Shown here in pieces: positions 48,008 through 56,222 of a stretch of DNA of 64,000 nucleotides. The first letter of the stretch is position 1. Each line of letters begins with the position of its first letter. The stretch is from positions 3,240,001 through 3,304,000 of the forward strand of contig NC_008255.1 in the NCBI RefSeq assembly GCF_000014145.1, given 5' to 3'. Position numbers and translations under genes: made by a program. The notes under the pieces were generated by a model, which ran no database searches, had not been told where the DNA came from, and saw nothing but the letters and a program-made list of their open reading frames with translations. This DNA is from Cytophaga hutchinsonii ATCC 33406 (GTDB lineage: Bacteria; Bacteroidota; Bacteroidia; Cytophagales; Cytophagaceae).

Positions 48008-48041
48008 CAAATAGTATACGGCTACTTATTTGTAATGCAAA
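48008..48041 (-). promoter_or_regulatory. Candidate promoter and overlapping inverted repeat for the hydroxylase cluster
   Basis: On the minus strand TTTG (48041-48038) is followed after 19 bases by TATACTATTTG (48018-48008), a fair match to -33/-7 elements. An imperfect inverted repeat (48007-48016 with 48023-48033, one bulge) overlaps it and could be an operator. It lies about 100 bases upstream of the hydroxylase ATG. Confidence 0.4.
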
Positions 48042-48135
48042 CGTTTATCTTACCTGTAAAGCCCTTATGTAATCATTGTCCGAACGACAGAAAAAAAAAG
48101 TCATCGGACCAATTGGTTATAGGAACTTAAAAAAA

Positions 48136-48609
48136 TCAAACCATTTTTTTCGCAAACATAAATCCCGACAGTAAAATCAACAAACCGCTGATGGATAATA
48201 ATCCTCTGGTTTTAATGTAACATAACCATTGCGTACGGATACCTTCATATAATTCCTGATCGGAAAAAGCTGTATAGTTGCGGATCAAGGTATTTAACGG
48301 AACCGATTTTGTTAATGCAAAAAACACATCTGCTAACAGAAATGCCAGCGAACATGCAGTTGTTAAAAAAAGAACCGAACAAACATTATTCCTGTATAGT
48401 ATAAGCAAACTTACAGCCAGCGCAACGGATGTATAATACAATACCTTAAGCGGCCATTCAATTAGTTGTTCGATCACTTTGCGCTGTTCCATAAATCCGT
48501 TAAGAGAAATCAGCTGTAATGCTTTGCCAACAGCTAAAAAATAAAAGATGCCTTGTGATGCGATAACTATAAACAGAAGTAAATAAAAGAATCGAAGTGC
48601 AGGTAACAT
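48136..48609 (-). CDS. Four-helix membrane protein of unknown function
   Basis: A 157-residue protein with four membrane helices (about 5-27, 50-68, 72-95, 130-152). The layout, with a hydrophilic stretch before the last helix (NYTAFSDQELYEG), is reminiscent of DUF1772-type proteins, but the match is weak. It stands about 95 bases downstream of the Crp/Fnr gene on the same strand and could be its target. Confidence 0.65.
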   Translation of the reverse strand: MLPALRFFYLLLFIVIASQGIFYFLAVGKALQLISLNGFMEQRKVIEQLIEWPLKVLYYTSVALAVSLLILYRNNVCSVLFLTTACSLAFLLADVFFALTKSVPLNTLIRNYTAFSDQELYEGIRTQWLCYIKTRGLLSISGLLILLSGFMFAKKMV

Positions 48610-48704
48610 ATCTTGTTTGTTTAATACACTGCAAAATATGCGGAAATAAAAACAACGCGGCTTGATCTAAATCAATTTCTAACCGGTATAAAAAATTATG
48701 TTTG

Positions 48705-49292
48705 CTATTTTGTTTTTTTAGAACGTATCCGGCTAAGCGTTTCCGGCGTCATATTCAAATATGACGCGATCATCTTTAGTGGTGCGCGCTGAAGCAGATG
48801 CGGATACTGATCAGAAACTTCTTCGTATCTCTTTTCAGGTGTATTCAATAAAAAAGTAACTTCTCTGTTTTCTTTCCGAATGGCAAATTGTTCTACAACG
48901 ATGCGGCCAAACGTATTCCAGCACATATAATTTTTATACAGTTCCATAAGTGCATTGTATTCTATGGTTAGCATATATGTATCTTCCATAGCAACAACAT
49001 TAAAGGCTGCCGGCTTACGGACCAAAAAACTTGCCAGAGATCCGGTAAACGTGTTTTCAAAACAAAAGTCTTTTGTATGCTCTTCACCATCGATTAAAAA
49101 AAATAAACGCGTGTACCCTTTACAAACAAATCCCATCCTGGAACATGTCTTTCCTTGCCGTAAAAAATAATCGTCCTTTGAAAGAAATTTAATGCGTAAA
49201 CATTTTTCCATCGCCTGCCATTCTTCTTCATCAAAAGAAATGATCGCCGCGCAGAATTTTTTAAACTGGTTGATTTGCTCTTCAGCAGACAT
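48705..49292 (-). CDS. Crp/Fnr-family transcriptional regulator
   Basis: A 195-residue regulator from the ATG at 49292 (an upstream in-frame ATG at 49313 lies inside an inverted repeat and is less likely). The cyclic-nucleotide-binding-like jelly roll spans about 15-115 (YFLRQGKTCSRMGFVCKGYT). The C-terminal winged helix (about 160-192) has PLKMIASYLNMTPETLSRIR as recognition region. No Cys cluster for an Fe-S centre is seen, so it is not a true Fnr; the ligand is unknown. Confidence 0.9.
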   Translation of the reverse strand: MSAEEQINQFKKFCAAIISFDEEEWQAMEKCLRIKFLSKDDYFLRQGKTCSRMGFVCKGYTRLFFLIDGEEHTKDFCFENTFTGSLASFLVRKPAAFNVVAMEDTYMLTIEYNALMELYKNYMCWNTFGRIVVEQFAIRKENREVTFLLNTPEKRYEEVSDQYPHLLQRAPLKMIASYLNMTPETLSRIRSKKTK

Positions 49293-49295
49293 TTT

Positions 49296-49329
49296 ATCTA
49301 TACATCTATTCAATGGTAAATGTATAGAT
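49296..49329. promoter_or_regulatory. Perfect 10-bp inverted repeat upstream of the Crp/Fnr gene
   Basis: Arms 49296-49305 and 49320-49329 (ATCTATACAT and complement) with a 14-base spacer, between the LLM oxidoreductase stop and the Crp/Fnr start. No T-run follows, so an autoregulatory operator is more likely than a terminator. Confidence 0.5.
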
Positions 49330-49339
49330 TTTTTAATAA

Positions 49340-50353
49340 TTAATTTGCAGGTGTCAATTCAAATGCCTGTGCAATCAGTTCAAACGAGCGTTTCCGGTCG
49401 GCAGCATTTCCGGCCATGGTAGAAATAATAATTTCATCTACATCAAATTCAGCTGCCAGCTTTTCCAGCTGCTGTTTAACCGATGCCGGAGTACCTGAAA
49501 TAATTCTTCCGCTATTGTAGTTAATGCGCTCTAATTCTTCCTGTGTAAACACATACTTCTGTATGGTTTCATAGTCTCCGAAATCATGAAAATTGCCTTT
49601 TTCAAATTGAATAAAAATATAATCCATAAACTTACGCATCTCCTTAACTTTTGTATCTGTTTCTGCACACAATACAAAAATAGATAACATGGCTTTGGGC
49701 AACGGAAAATATTCCGATGGTTTGAAATTCTTTTTATACGTATCAATCACTTCCCGTGTGGCAAATCCATTAATAAATTTTGCAACCACAAGCCCAAGGC
49801 CAAAGCGTGCAGCAATCAGGCTGCTTCCTCCGCTTGAGCTTAAGATCCATTGATCCGGAACTGTTTCGCACTGCGGTACGGCAAGTATTCTCCGGTTATC
49901 TCTGGTATAAGCCGTATCTGAAAAAAAGTTTTGTAAATGATCCAGCTGGCGTAAATAACTTTCTTCAGCAAAATCATTTGAAGGATTTAATAAAGAGGAT
50001 GTGAGTCTGTCTGTACCCGGTGCTCTGCCCATTCCCAGATCAATGCGCCCGGGGAAAAGTGTTTCTAACATGCGAAAATTCTCCGCCACTTTTAAGGCAC
50101 TGTGGTTAGGAAGCATAATGCCGCCTGAGCCAATGCGAATGTGATCCGTAACTTCGGCCAGCTTCACCATTAAAATTTCCGGCGTTGAACCCGCAATAAA
50201 GGTAGAGTTGTGGTGTTCTGAAACCCAAAAGCGGGAATACCCCAACTGCTCTGCAAGTTTCACGGTATCAACTGTTTCATCAACCGCATCTTTCGGTGAT
50301 TTATTTTTCTGAACAACCGATTGATCCAGAATGCCGAGTTTAATTTTTTTCAT
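49340..50353 (-). CDS. LLM-class flavin-dependent oxidoreductase
   Basis: A 337-residue bacterial-luciferase-like monooxygenase of the MsnO8 type. Signatures are the start KLGILDQSVV, FWVSEHHN (about 42-49), the IRIGSGGIMLPNHSALKVAE segment (about 71-90) and the GRIDLGMGRAPGTD motif (about 100-113). These proteins use FMNH2, or F420 in other taxa, to oxidise small molecules; the substrate is unknown here. It may be cotranscribed with the Crp/Fnr gene downstream. Confidence 0.92.
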   Translation of the reverse strand: MKKIKLGILDQSVVQKNKSPKDAVDETVDTVKLAEQLGYSRFWVSEHHNSTFIAGSTPEILMVKLAEVTDHIRIGSGGIMLPNHSALKVAENFRMLETLFPGRIDLGMGRAPGTDRLTSSLLNPSNDFAEESYLRQLDHLQNFFSDTAYTRDNRRILAVPQCETVPDQWILSSSGGSSLIAARFGLGLVVAKFINGFATREVIDTYKKNFKPSEYFPLPKAMLSIFVLCAETDTKVKEMRKFMDYIFIQFEKGNFHDFGDYETIQKYVFTQEELERINYNSGRIISGTPASVKQQLEKLAAEFDVDEIIISTMAGNAADRKRSFELIAQAFELTPAN

Positions 50354-50739
50354 ATGTATGATGTCTCTGAAAGTAAGCAGTATAATGAAAATACAGCAGA
50401 TTAAGTTCCATCCTCCAGCGAACAGATATGCCTGAATAAAACAAAAACAGTCCTTTTACAGATATCCCATACCCGTTATTTACTAAAGACTGCAATGTAT
50501 TATCGCCTGAATCTGAGACATACGCTGCTGAACGCAAATTTTTTTTTCAACGGTTGATCTATATTTTCTTCCTGAAATTATCTTATATCAAGAATCTTTT
50601 AGGCAAAAAAGAGAATGGATTCAAATGTGTTTATTTCCTGACTTTACGGCACATCTGTTAGAAACCTTGCTGCCAGCCACTTAAAGATTCAATCCGATTC
50701 AATCGTTTGTTTTTCAACCAACTTATTCTCTAATCTTAC
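50354..50739. other. Intergenic region upstream of the histidine kinase
   Basis: A 386-base spacer between divergent genes. It holds a direct repeat of gattcaatc (50686-50694 and 50696-50704, one turn apart) and a short palindrome at 50547-50557. No ORF with credible features is seen. Confidence 0.4.
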
Positions 50740-53199
50740 ATGTACTGCACATGTTCATTAAATAACGATAATTTAATAGACCCATTATTAACTACTCTTC
50801 CTAACGGAATGTCAAACGATTCTACCCCAATGCCTCACCCTTCAGAATACGATGAAGCAGCACGGCTGAATGCCCTGCAAAAATACCTGATTGAAAACAA
50901 TGAAGGCCAGGAAAAATTCAAAGACCTGACCTATATTGCAGCTTCGGTCTGTAATACAGAGCATGCCTTTATCACATTACTGAATAAAGACAATCTGGTT
51001 TTTTTATCTTCTTTTAAGCCACCTTTAGCGGAGATCACACGGGACTTATCTTTTTGCGAAATAACGATACAATCCGATACAGTTCATGAAGTTCAGGATG
51101 CCCGCGTACATGAACGCTTCAGTAATAATCCATATGTTATTGGCGAACCCTATCTGCGGTATTATTGCGGCGCCCCGCTGATTGACGAAAATGGATATAA
51201 GCTGGGTGCATTATGTGTGCTGGACACAAATCCGCGTACTCTTACTGAGAATCAAAAGAAATCACTCGTACTGCTTGCAAAGCAGGTAATGAATGATTTC
51301 AGAATAAATAGCAGAGAAAAAGAACTGGAGCAGAAACATGCAGAACTTGAAGAAATAATCCGCCAGCGTACGGCGAGCCTCATCGATACCAATCACTGGC
51401 TCTCCCGTATCATTGATTTAGTACCGCACCCGATCTTTTTAAAAGATCACAACGGTAAGTATCTGCTGGCTAATATTGCACAAGGAGAACTGTTCGGGAA
51501 AAAACCGGAAGAACTTTTGGGCAAAACAGATATTGATTTTGTTTATAACAGCGATGAATATGTTGTCATTAAACAGAGTGATGACAAAGTAGTTTCCACA
51601 CGCAAAACAGTTGTGTTACCCGAACAGATTGTAACACTCGGCGATATCAAATATTATTTATATACATCAAAAGTACCTCTGATCAGCCCGGTTGACGGGG
51701 AATTACGGATACTGGGTGTTTCTATCAACCTCACCGAAGTACGTGCCTTGCAGCTGGAATACGATCAAAGCATGGAAGCGTATCAAAAGCTTGTTGAAAT
51801 TTCACCTGATGCCATTTATATCCAGAGCATGGAAGGTGAAATTTTATTTGCCAACCCTTCCGGAATAAAATTATTAGGAGCTACCGACTTAAATGAGCTG
51901 GTTGGTTTATCGGTTATGAATTTTATTCATCCCGATTATTTAAATGTAGTAGAAAACCGTATTGGTGATGCAGAAAATCTGAGCGGAAATATTTCTGAAC
52001 AGAAAGCAGTAACACTAAAAGGAGAGATACTGGACATTGAAGTTGTTTCGGTAGCCTTCAGCTATAATGGCAAAGCGGCCGAGCAGGTTATTGTGCGGAA
52101 TGTAACGGACAAAATTAAAGCGCGTCATGCCTTATACCAAAGCCGGGAAGAGTTCCGTACGCTAACGGATAATTCAACAGACATCATTACGCGCATCACC
52201 ACTGACCTGCATTTCATATACATTAACAAAGCCATTACAAAGCTAACCGGTAAACCGCTGGATTTCTATTCGGGTAAATCGCCGAAAGAAGCCGGCTTTG
52301 ACGAAGACCTGTGCAAAGGTATTGAATACATGGTTCAAAAAACAGTTGCTACACATAAGCTGAGCTCGCTGTATTTTGAAAATCCAAAATTAAAGGGAGC
52401 TTTTCGCTATGCCCATGCCATCTGTGTTCCGGAGTTTGATGAACACAATGCTGTAACGTCTGTGCTTTGTACGGTTCAGGATGTTACTGAGTTAAAAGAA
52501 AATGAACAGATGCTCATCCAGACAAGCAAAGACCTGGATCGTTTTGTATATAGTGCTTCACATGAATTGCGCGCACCGTTAAAATCAATCCTGGGACTTA
52601 CACATCTGGTTTTACATGATGTACAAACAGACAACTATCAGGATATACCCGAATATATTTCCCGCATTGAACGTTCGGTACACAGGCTGGACGAAACAGT
52701 AAAAGATATTATTGAATATTCGCGCAACAACAGACTTGAAGTAAAACGTGAATTAATTTCATTTGAAAAAATTGTTACAGACGTAAAAGAAAACTTAAGT
52801 TCGCTGGCAAATTATTCCCGCATTGCTTTCTCGATTAAAATTGATACCGGACTCCCCTTCTACTCAGATAGCCGCCGCATCAAAATTATCATGAACAATA
52901 TTGTTTCCAATTCAATCAAATATGCAGACCTGACAAAATCAAATCCACAGGTAGAGCTAATCATTCAAACTGTAGAAACCGGCTGCAGCATCGTTATCCG
53001 AGATAATGGTATCGGCATCGATGCAGCCTACATCGACCATATTTACGATATGTTCTACCGTGCAACAAGCAGCAATGAGGGAGATGGCTTAGGTTTGTAT
53101 ATTGTGAAAGAAACATTAACCAAACTCGAAGGAGCTATTTATACCGCTTCTATTCTGAAGGAAGGAACTGAATTTAAAATTCAGTTGCCGAATCTGTAA
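50740..53199 (+). CDS. Soluble GAF/PAS hybrid-sensing histidine kinase
   Basis: An 819-residue histidine kinase without membrane segments. Order: GAF (about 45-190), coiled coil (about 190-215), three PAS domains (about 222-340, 350-460, 470-600), HisKA with phospho-acceptor His608 in SASHELRAPLKS, and a HATPase domain (about 700-815) with NNIVSNSIKYAD, DNGIGI and GDGLGLYIV boxes. Start uncertain: ATGs at 50809 and 50830 would also leave the GAF domain intact. It lies directly upstream of the sigma54 activator and is the natural partner to phosphorylate its receiver. No receiver domain is fused. Confidence 0.9.
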   Translation: MYCTCSLNNDNLIDPLLTTLPNGMSNDSTPMPHPSEYDEAARLNALQKYLIENNEGQEKFKDLTYIAASVCNTEHAFITLLNKDNLVFLSSFKPPLAEITRDLSFCEITIQSDTVHEVQDARVHERFSNNPYVIGEPYLRYYCGAPLIDENGYKLGALCVLDTNPRTLTENQKKSLVLLAKQVMNDFRINSREKELEQKHAELEEIIRQRTASLIDTNHWLSRIIDLVPHPIFLKDHNGKYLLANIAQGELFGKKPEELLGKTDIDFVYNSDEYVVIKQSDDKVVSTRKTVVLPEQIVTLGDIKYYLYTSKVPLISPVDGELRILGVSINLTEVRALQLEYDQSMEAYQKLVEISPDAIYIQSMEGEILFANPSGIKLLGATDLNELVGLSVMNFIHPDYLNVVENRIGDAENLSGNISEQKAVTLKGEILDIEVVSVAFSYNGKAAEQVIVRNVTDKIKARHALYQSREEFRTLTDNSTDIITRITTDLHFIYINKAITKLTGKPLDFYSGKSPKEAGFDEDLCKGIEYMVQKTVATHKLSSLYFENPKLKGAFRYAHAICVPEFDEHNAVTSVLCTVQDVTELKENEQMLIQTSKDLDRFVYSASHELRAPLKSILGLTHLVLHDVQTDNYQDIPEYISRIERSVHRLDETVKDIIEYSRNNRLEVKRELISFEKIVTDVKENLSSLANYSRIAFSIKIDTGLPFYSDSRRIKIIMNNIVSNSIKYADLTKSNPQVELIIQTVETGCSIVIRDNGIGIDAAYIDHIYDMFYRATSSNEGDGLGLYIVKETLTKLEGAIYTASILKEGTEFKIQLPNL

Positions 53200-53298
53200 G
53201 CCAAAAGCATATATTAAACCGGAATCTTAGTCTTTAAAAAAACTAAAAAACATATTTTAATAAAAAAATAATCAAATTGATCTTTTTTCAATATATTT

Positions 53299-53337
53299 AA
53301 CTATAAAATATATCATTTGAATGTATATTTTATAGTT
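53299..53337. promoter_or_regulatory. Perfect 14-bp inverted repeat upstream of the sigma54 activator
   Basis: Arms 53299-53312 and 53324-53337 with an 11-base spacer, in a very AT-rich region 40 bases upstream of the activator ATG. Could be an operator or an RNA hairpin; no T-run follows. Confidence 0.45.
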
Positions 53338-53350
53338 ATAATTTTAAATA

Positions 53351-53358
53351 TACTTTTG
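53351..53358 (+). promoter_or_regulatory. Candidate -7 element of the sigma54 activator gene
   Basis: TACTTTTG matches TAnnTTTG and lies 20 bases before the ATG at 53378. A properly spaced -33 TTTG is not evident, so this is only a partial promoter match. Confidence 0.35.
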
Positions 53359-53377
53359 TGTTTTTGCAAACTGTTCT

Positions 53378-54727
53378 ATGGAAACCTTAACAATTTTTAT
53401 TGTAGAAGATGATATAATGTATTCGAATATCATTGAATTTCATTTATCACTGAATCCGGATTATCAAATTCAAAAATTCCAAACAGCCGAAGCATTATTA
53501 GATAAATTACATCTAAAACCATCTGTTATTACAATTGATTATTCTTTGCCTGATATGAAAGGAAATCAATTATTAAAAAAAATAAAAAATATTGATTCTA
53601 GCATACCGGTCATTGTCATTTCAGGACAGGAAGATATATCTACAGCAGTAGCATTATTAAAAGAGGGTGCATATGATTACATTGTTAAAAATGACGACAC
53701 CAAAGACCATCTTTGGAATACCTTACGAAATTTAAAAGAACATCTTCAATTACGCAAAGAAGTAGATGTATTAAGAAAAGAAGTTTATCAAAAATATACC
53801 TTCGAAAACAGTATAAAAGGAAATAGTCCAGCACTTCAAAAAATATTCAATTTAATTGATAAAGCTTCCAAAACTAATATTAATGTTTCTATTTCCGGAG
53901 AAACGGGTACAGGAAAAGAACTGGTTGCTAAAGCAATTCATTATAATTCCGAAAGAAAAAACAAAGCCTTTGTACCTGTAAATATGACTGCTATACCGAA
54001 AGAACTAATGGAAAGTGAATTGTTTGGGTATGAAAAAGGCGCTTTTACAGGAGCATTAAACAGACGCATAGGAAAATTTGAAGAAGCAGACCAGGGAACA
54101 ATTTTCCTGGATGAAATCGGCGAGATGGACTTAAGCATGCAATCAAAATTACTGCGAGTTATTCAAGAAAAAGAAGTAACACGTTTAGGAGGAAATAATA
54201 CTGTAAAAATTGATGTACGCATTGTTGTTGCTACACACAAAAATTTGGCAGATGAAGTCAAAAAAGGAAATTTCAGAGAAGATTTGTATTATCGACTTTT
54301 AGGCTTGCCTATTCCCTTACCTCCTCTTAGAGAACGTGGAAATGATATTATCCTTTTAGCTAATTATTTTTTAGAAAGCTTTTGCAAAGAAAACAAAATG
54401 ATAAAACTTTCATTTACAACTGAAGCAAAAGAAAAACTTTTAAAATATCCTTATCCAGGAAATATCAGAGAATTAAAAGCAATCACGGATTTGGCTGCTG
54501 TAATGGCTACATCTGAATCGGTAGAAGAAGAAAATATTAATTTTAGTTCATTGAATTCATTCAGTGATTTCATGATTGAAGAAACCACGTTAAACGAATA
54601 CACAAAACGTATTATTAAACATTTTTTAAATAAGTATGACAACAATGTATTAAAAGTTGCCGCAAAACTTGATATAGGAAAATCAACTATCTATAAAATG
54701 ATCAAAGATCATGAAATCGATATTTAA
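53378..54727 (+). CDS. Sigma54-dependent response regulator (NtrC family)
   Basis: A 449-residue activator. The receiver (1-120) has acceptor Asp54 in ITIDYSLPDM and the acidic DD pair at 11-12. The AAA+ domain (about 140-380) has Walker A GETGTGKE at 174-181, the sigma54-contacting GAFTGA loop intact at 221-226 and Walker B with FLDEIGEMD. The C-terminal Fis-type helix-turn-helix (about 410-445) has VLKVAAKLDIGKSTIYKMI. It should activate sigma54 promoters; a good one lies 220 bases past its stop, driving the polysaccharide genes. Kinase partner is probably the preceding gene. Confidence 0.95.
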   Translation: METLTIFIVEDDIMYSNIIEFHLSLNPDYQIQKFQTAEALLDKLHLKPSVITIDYSLPDMKGNQLLKKIKNIDSSIPVIVISGQEDISTAVALLKEGAYDYIVKNDDTKDHLWNTLRNLKEHLQLRKEVDVLRKEVYQKYTFENSIKGNSPALQKIFNLIDKASKTNINVSISGETGTGKELVAKAIHYNSERKNKAFVPVNMTAIPKELMESELFGYEKGAFTGALNRRIGKFEEADQGTIFLDEIGEMDLSMQSKLLRVIQEKEVTRLGGNNTVKIDVRIVVATHKNLADEVKKGNFREDLYYRLLGLPIPLPPLRERGNDIILLANYFLESFCKENKMIKLSFTTEAKEKLLKYPYPGNIRELKAITDLAAVMATSESVEEENINFSSLNSFSDFMIEETTLNEYTKRIIKHFLNKYDNNVLKVAAKLDIGKSTIYKMIKDHEIDI

Positions 54728-54740
54728 CCATTAAAACATC

Positions 54741-54791
54741 GCCCACTTTATTATCACATATATCAAAGACAAGCATATATGGGCTATTTTT
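54741..54791 (+). terminator. Possible terminator of the sigma54 activator gene
   Basis: A 7-bp AT-rich stem (54757-54763 with 54775-54781) and an outer gccca/tgggc pairing, followed by a run of eight T. The T-run is good but the stem is weak. Confidence 0.4.
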
Positions 54792-54832
54792 TTTCAAATG
54801 CCTATCGATTAAATAAAAATAGATTCATTCCT

Positions 54833-54849
54833 ATGTATTGTGTATACAT
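54833..54849. promoter_or_regulatory. Candidate activator-binding (UAS) inverted repeat
   Basis: ATGTAT-N5-ATACAT at 54833-54849, with a second short inverted repeat TTTCC-N7-GGAAA at 54849-54865. It lies about 100 bases upstream of the -24/-12 promoter, where NtrC-type enhancers are usually placed. Confidence 0.45.
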
Positions 54850-54947
54850 TTCCAATTTATGGAAACAAATTCCTTAAATAAGATTTAATTGAAAACTTAA
54901 AATATTCAACTATCTAATAATCAAATATTTAAAAACATTCTACCTTC

Positions 54948-54963
54948 TGGCACTGTAATAGCA
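54948..54963 (+). promoter_or_regulatory. Sigma54 (-24/-12) promoter of the exopolysaccharide operon
   Basis: TGGCAC-N5-TAGCA: the -24 box is perfect and the -12 box has one change from TTGCA. The invariant GG and GC are exactly 10 bases apart. The start of transcription would lie near 54974, about 20 bases before the ATG at 54993. The upstream gene encodes a sigma54 activator. Confidence 0.78.
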
Positions 54964-54992
54964 AAAGCATTCATCAACCAAATGATTTTGCT

Positions 54993-55469
54993 ATGAGAAA
55001 ATATATAAACCCACGTGTTTTTGTTGTAGAAGACAACACGACATATGCTCAAATGATAGGATATCAATTAGAGCAAAAAAGAAATACCGTAGATATTTTT
55101 CACTCGGGAGAGGAATGTTTAAACCAATTATATAAAAACCCTGATATCATAGTGCTTGATTACATGCTTGGAACTATGGATGGAATTGAAGTCTTAAAAC
55201 AAGTAAAATCAATCAATCCAGACATTCAAGTAATTTTTCTATCCGCTCAAGACGATATACAGGTTGGCATCAATAGTCTAAAATACGGAGCATTTGATTA
55301 TGTAATTAAAGATGATGATGCACACTTAAATGTATCGTTAGCCATTACAAAAATACTAATGCTAAAATCAATGGTAATAACCGAAACAAAAAGAAGCAAA
55401 TTGAAAAGATTTGCAATTGCATCTTTATTTGTACTGGTTGCTTTTACAGCTTTTAAATTAATTTTTTGA
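54993..55469 (+). CDS. Membrane-tethered stand-alone receiver protein (first copy)
   Basis: A 158-residue protein. The receiver domain (about 5-125) has the acidic pair at 13-14 (VVEDN), phospho-acceptor Asp56 in IIVLDYMLG, and the conserved Ser and Lys positions (FLSAQDD and VIKDDD). Where an output domain should be there is a short basic linker (KRSKLKRF) and one hydrophobic helix (about 140-157) that ends the protein, a tail anchor with the receiver facing the cytoplasm. First gene behind the sigma54 promoter, 3 bases before the Wza-like gene. A second copy of the same architecture lies at 62225. Confidence 0.85.
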   Translation: MRKYINPRVFVVEDNTTYAQMIGYQLEQKRNTVDIFHSGEECLNQLYKNPDIIVLDYMLGTMDGIEVLKQVKSINPDIQVIFLSAQDDIQVGINSLKYGAFDYVIKDDDAHLNVSLAITKILMLKSMVITETKRSKLKRFAIASLFVLVAFTAFKLIF

Positions 55470-55472
55470 GTT

Positions 55473-56216
55473 ATGAAAACGTACTTCATCTATCTGTATA
55501 TAGTCGTTGTTGTACCTATGGTAACTTCTTGTGCAACGCAAAATCTTTTTCAAAGTGATAAGCATTCAAATTTTATAAGTGATTCAATACCTTCTTCAAG
55601 AGTTGAACATATCTTAAAACAGGATGATAAAATTACCATCAGCATATGGAATCATGATGATTTAAGTGTGGGTTCCTTATTTGGAGTATATAATTCAAAT
55701 GAAGTATATGGAAAATGGATCATTATTGATCAGAATGGTGAAGTAGATCTGCCTCAAATAGGCAAAGTAAAGTTAGATGGATTAACAATAAAAAATGCTG
55801 AAGATTCTTTACGCGCCAGGTATGCAAAGTTAATTGTAGACCCTGTAATCGTATTGAAAGTTGTCAATATGGAAATTACTGTTTTGGGTGAAGTATTTAA
55901 GCCTGGTACGTATACCATAGATAAAGATTTTAATACGGTAATAGAACTTTTAGGCAAAGCCGGAGGACTGGATTTCTATGCAAATAAAAAACAAATACAT
56001 GTAATACGAGGCGAAGGACCAACTGCAAAAAAGTTTGTGCTGAATTTAACCAGTATGGAAGAATACAAACAAAATAATTTAGTATTAGAATCTGGTGATG
56101 TAATATTTGTACCAATGCGAAAAGGAAAAATGATTGATAAAAAAGCACCAATCATTATTCCATTTGCAAGTGCGCTGACCGCAACATTAGTACTAATATC
56201 ATTTTTAACAAGATAA
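55473..56216 (+). CDS. Wza-like polysaccharide export lipoprotein
   Basis: A 247-residue outer-membrane export protein. Lipobox VTSC places the lipid at Cys20. The poly-export domain (about 45-130) has KITISIWNHDDLSVG and VDLPQIGKVKLDGLT; one SLBB domain (about 132-215) follows (VLGEVFKPGTYTIDKD). The C-terminal hydrophobic helix (about 226-245) may span the outer membrane, as the Wza helical barrel does. It starts 3 bases after the tethered receiver gene. Assembles with the Wzc-like protein to export the polymer. Confidence 0.92.
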   Translation: MKTYFIYLYIVVVVPMVTSCATQNLFQSDKHSNFISDSIPSSRVEHILKQDDKITISIWNHDDLSVGSLFGVYNSNEVYGKWIIIDQNGEVDLPQIGKVKLDGLTIKNAEDSLRARYAKLIVDPVIVLKVVNMEITVLGEVFKPGTYTIDKDFNTVIELLGKAGGLDFYANKKQIHVIRGEGPTAKKFVLNLTSMEEYKQNNLVLESGDVIFVPMRKGKMIDKKAPIIIPFASALTATLVLISFLTR

Positions 56217-56222
56217 ATTAAG

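Noticed and set aside
48705-49292. Oxygen-sensing Fnr
   Set aside because: The N-terminal cysteine cluster needed for a [4Fe-4S] centre is missing; only the general Crp/Fnr fold is supported.
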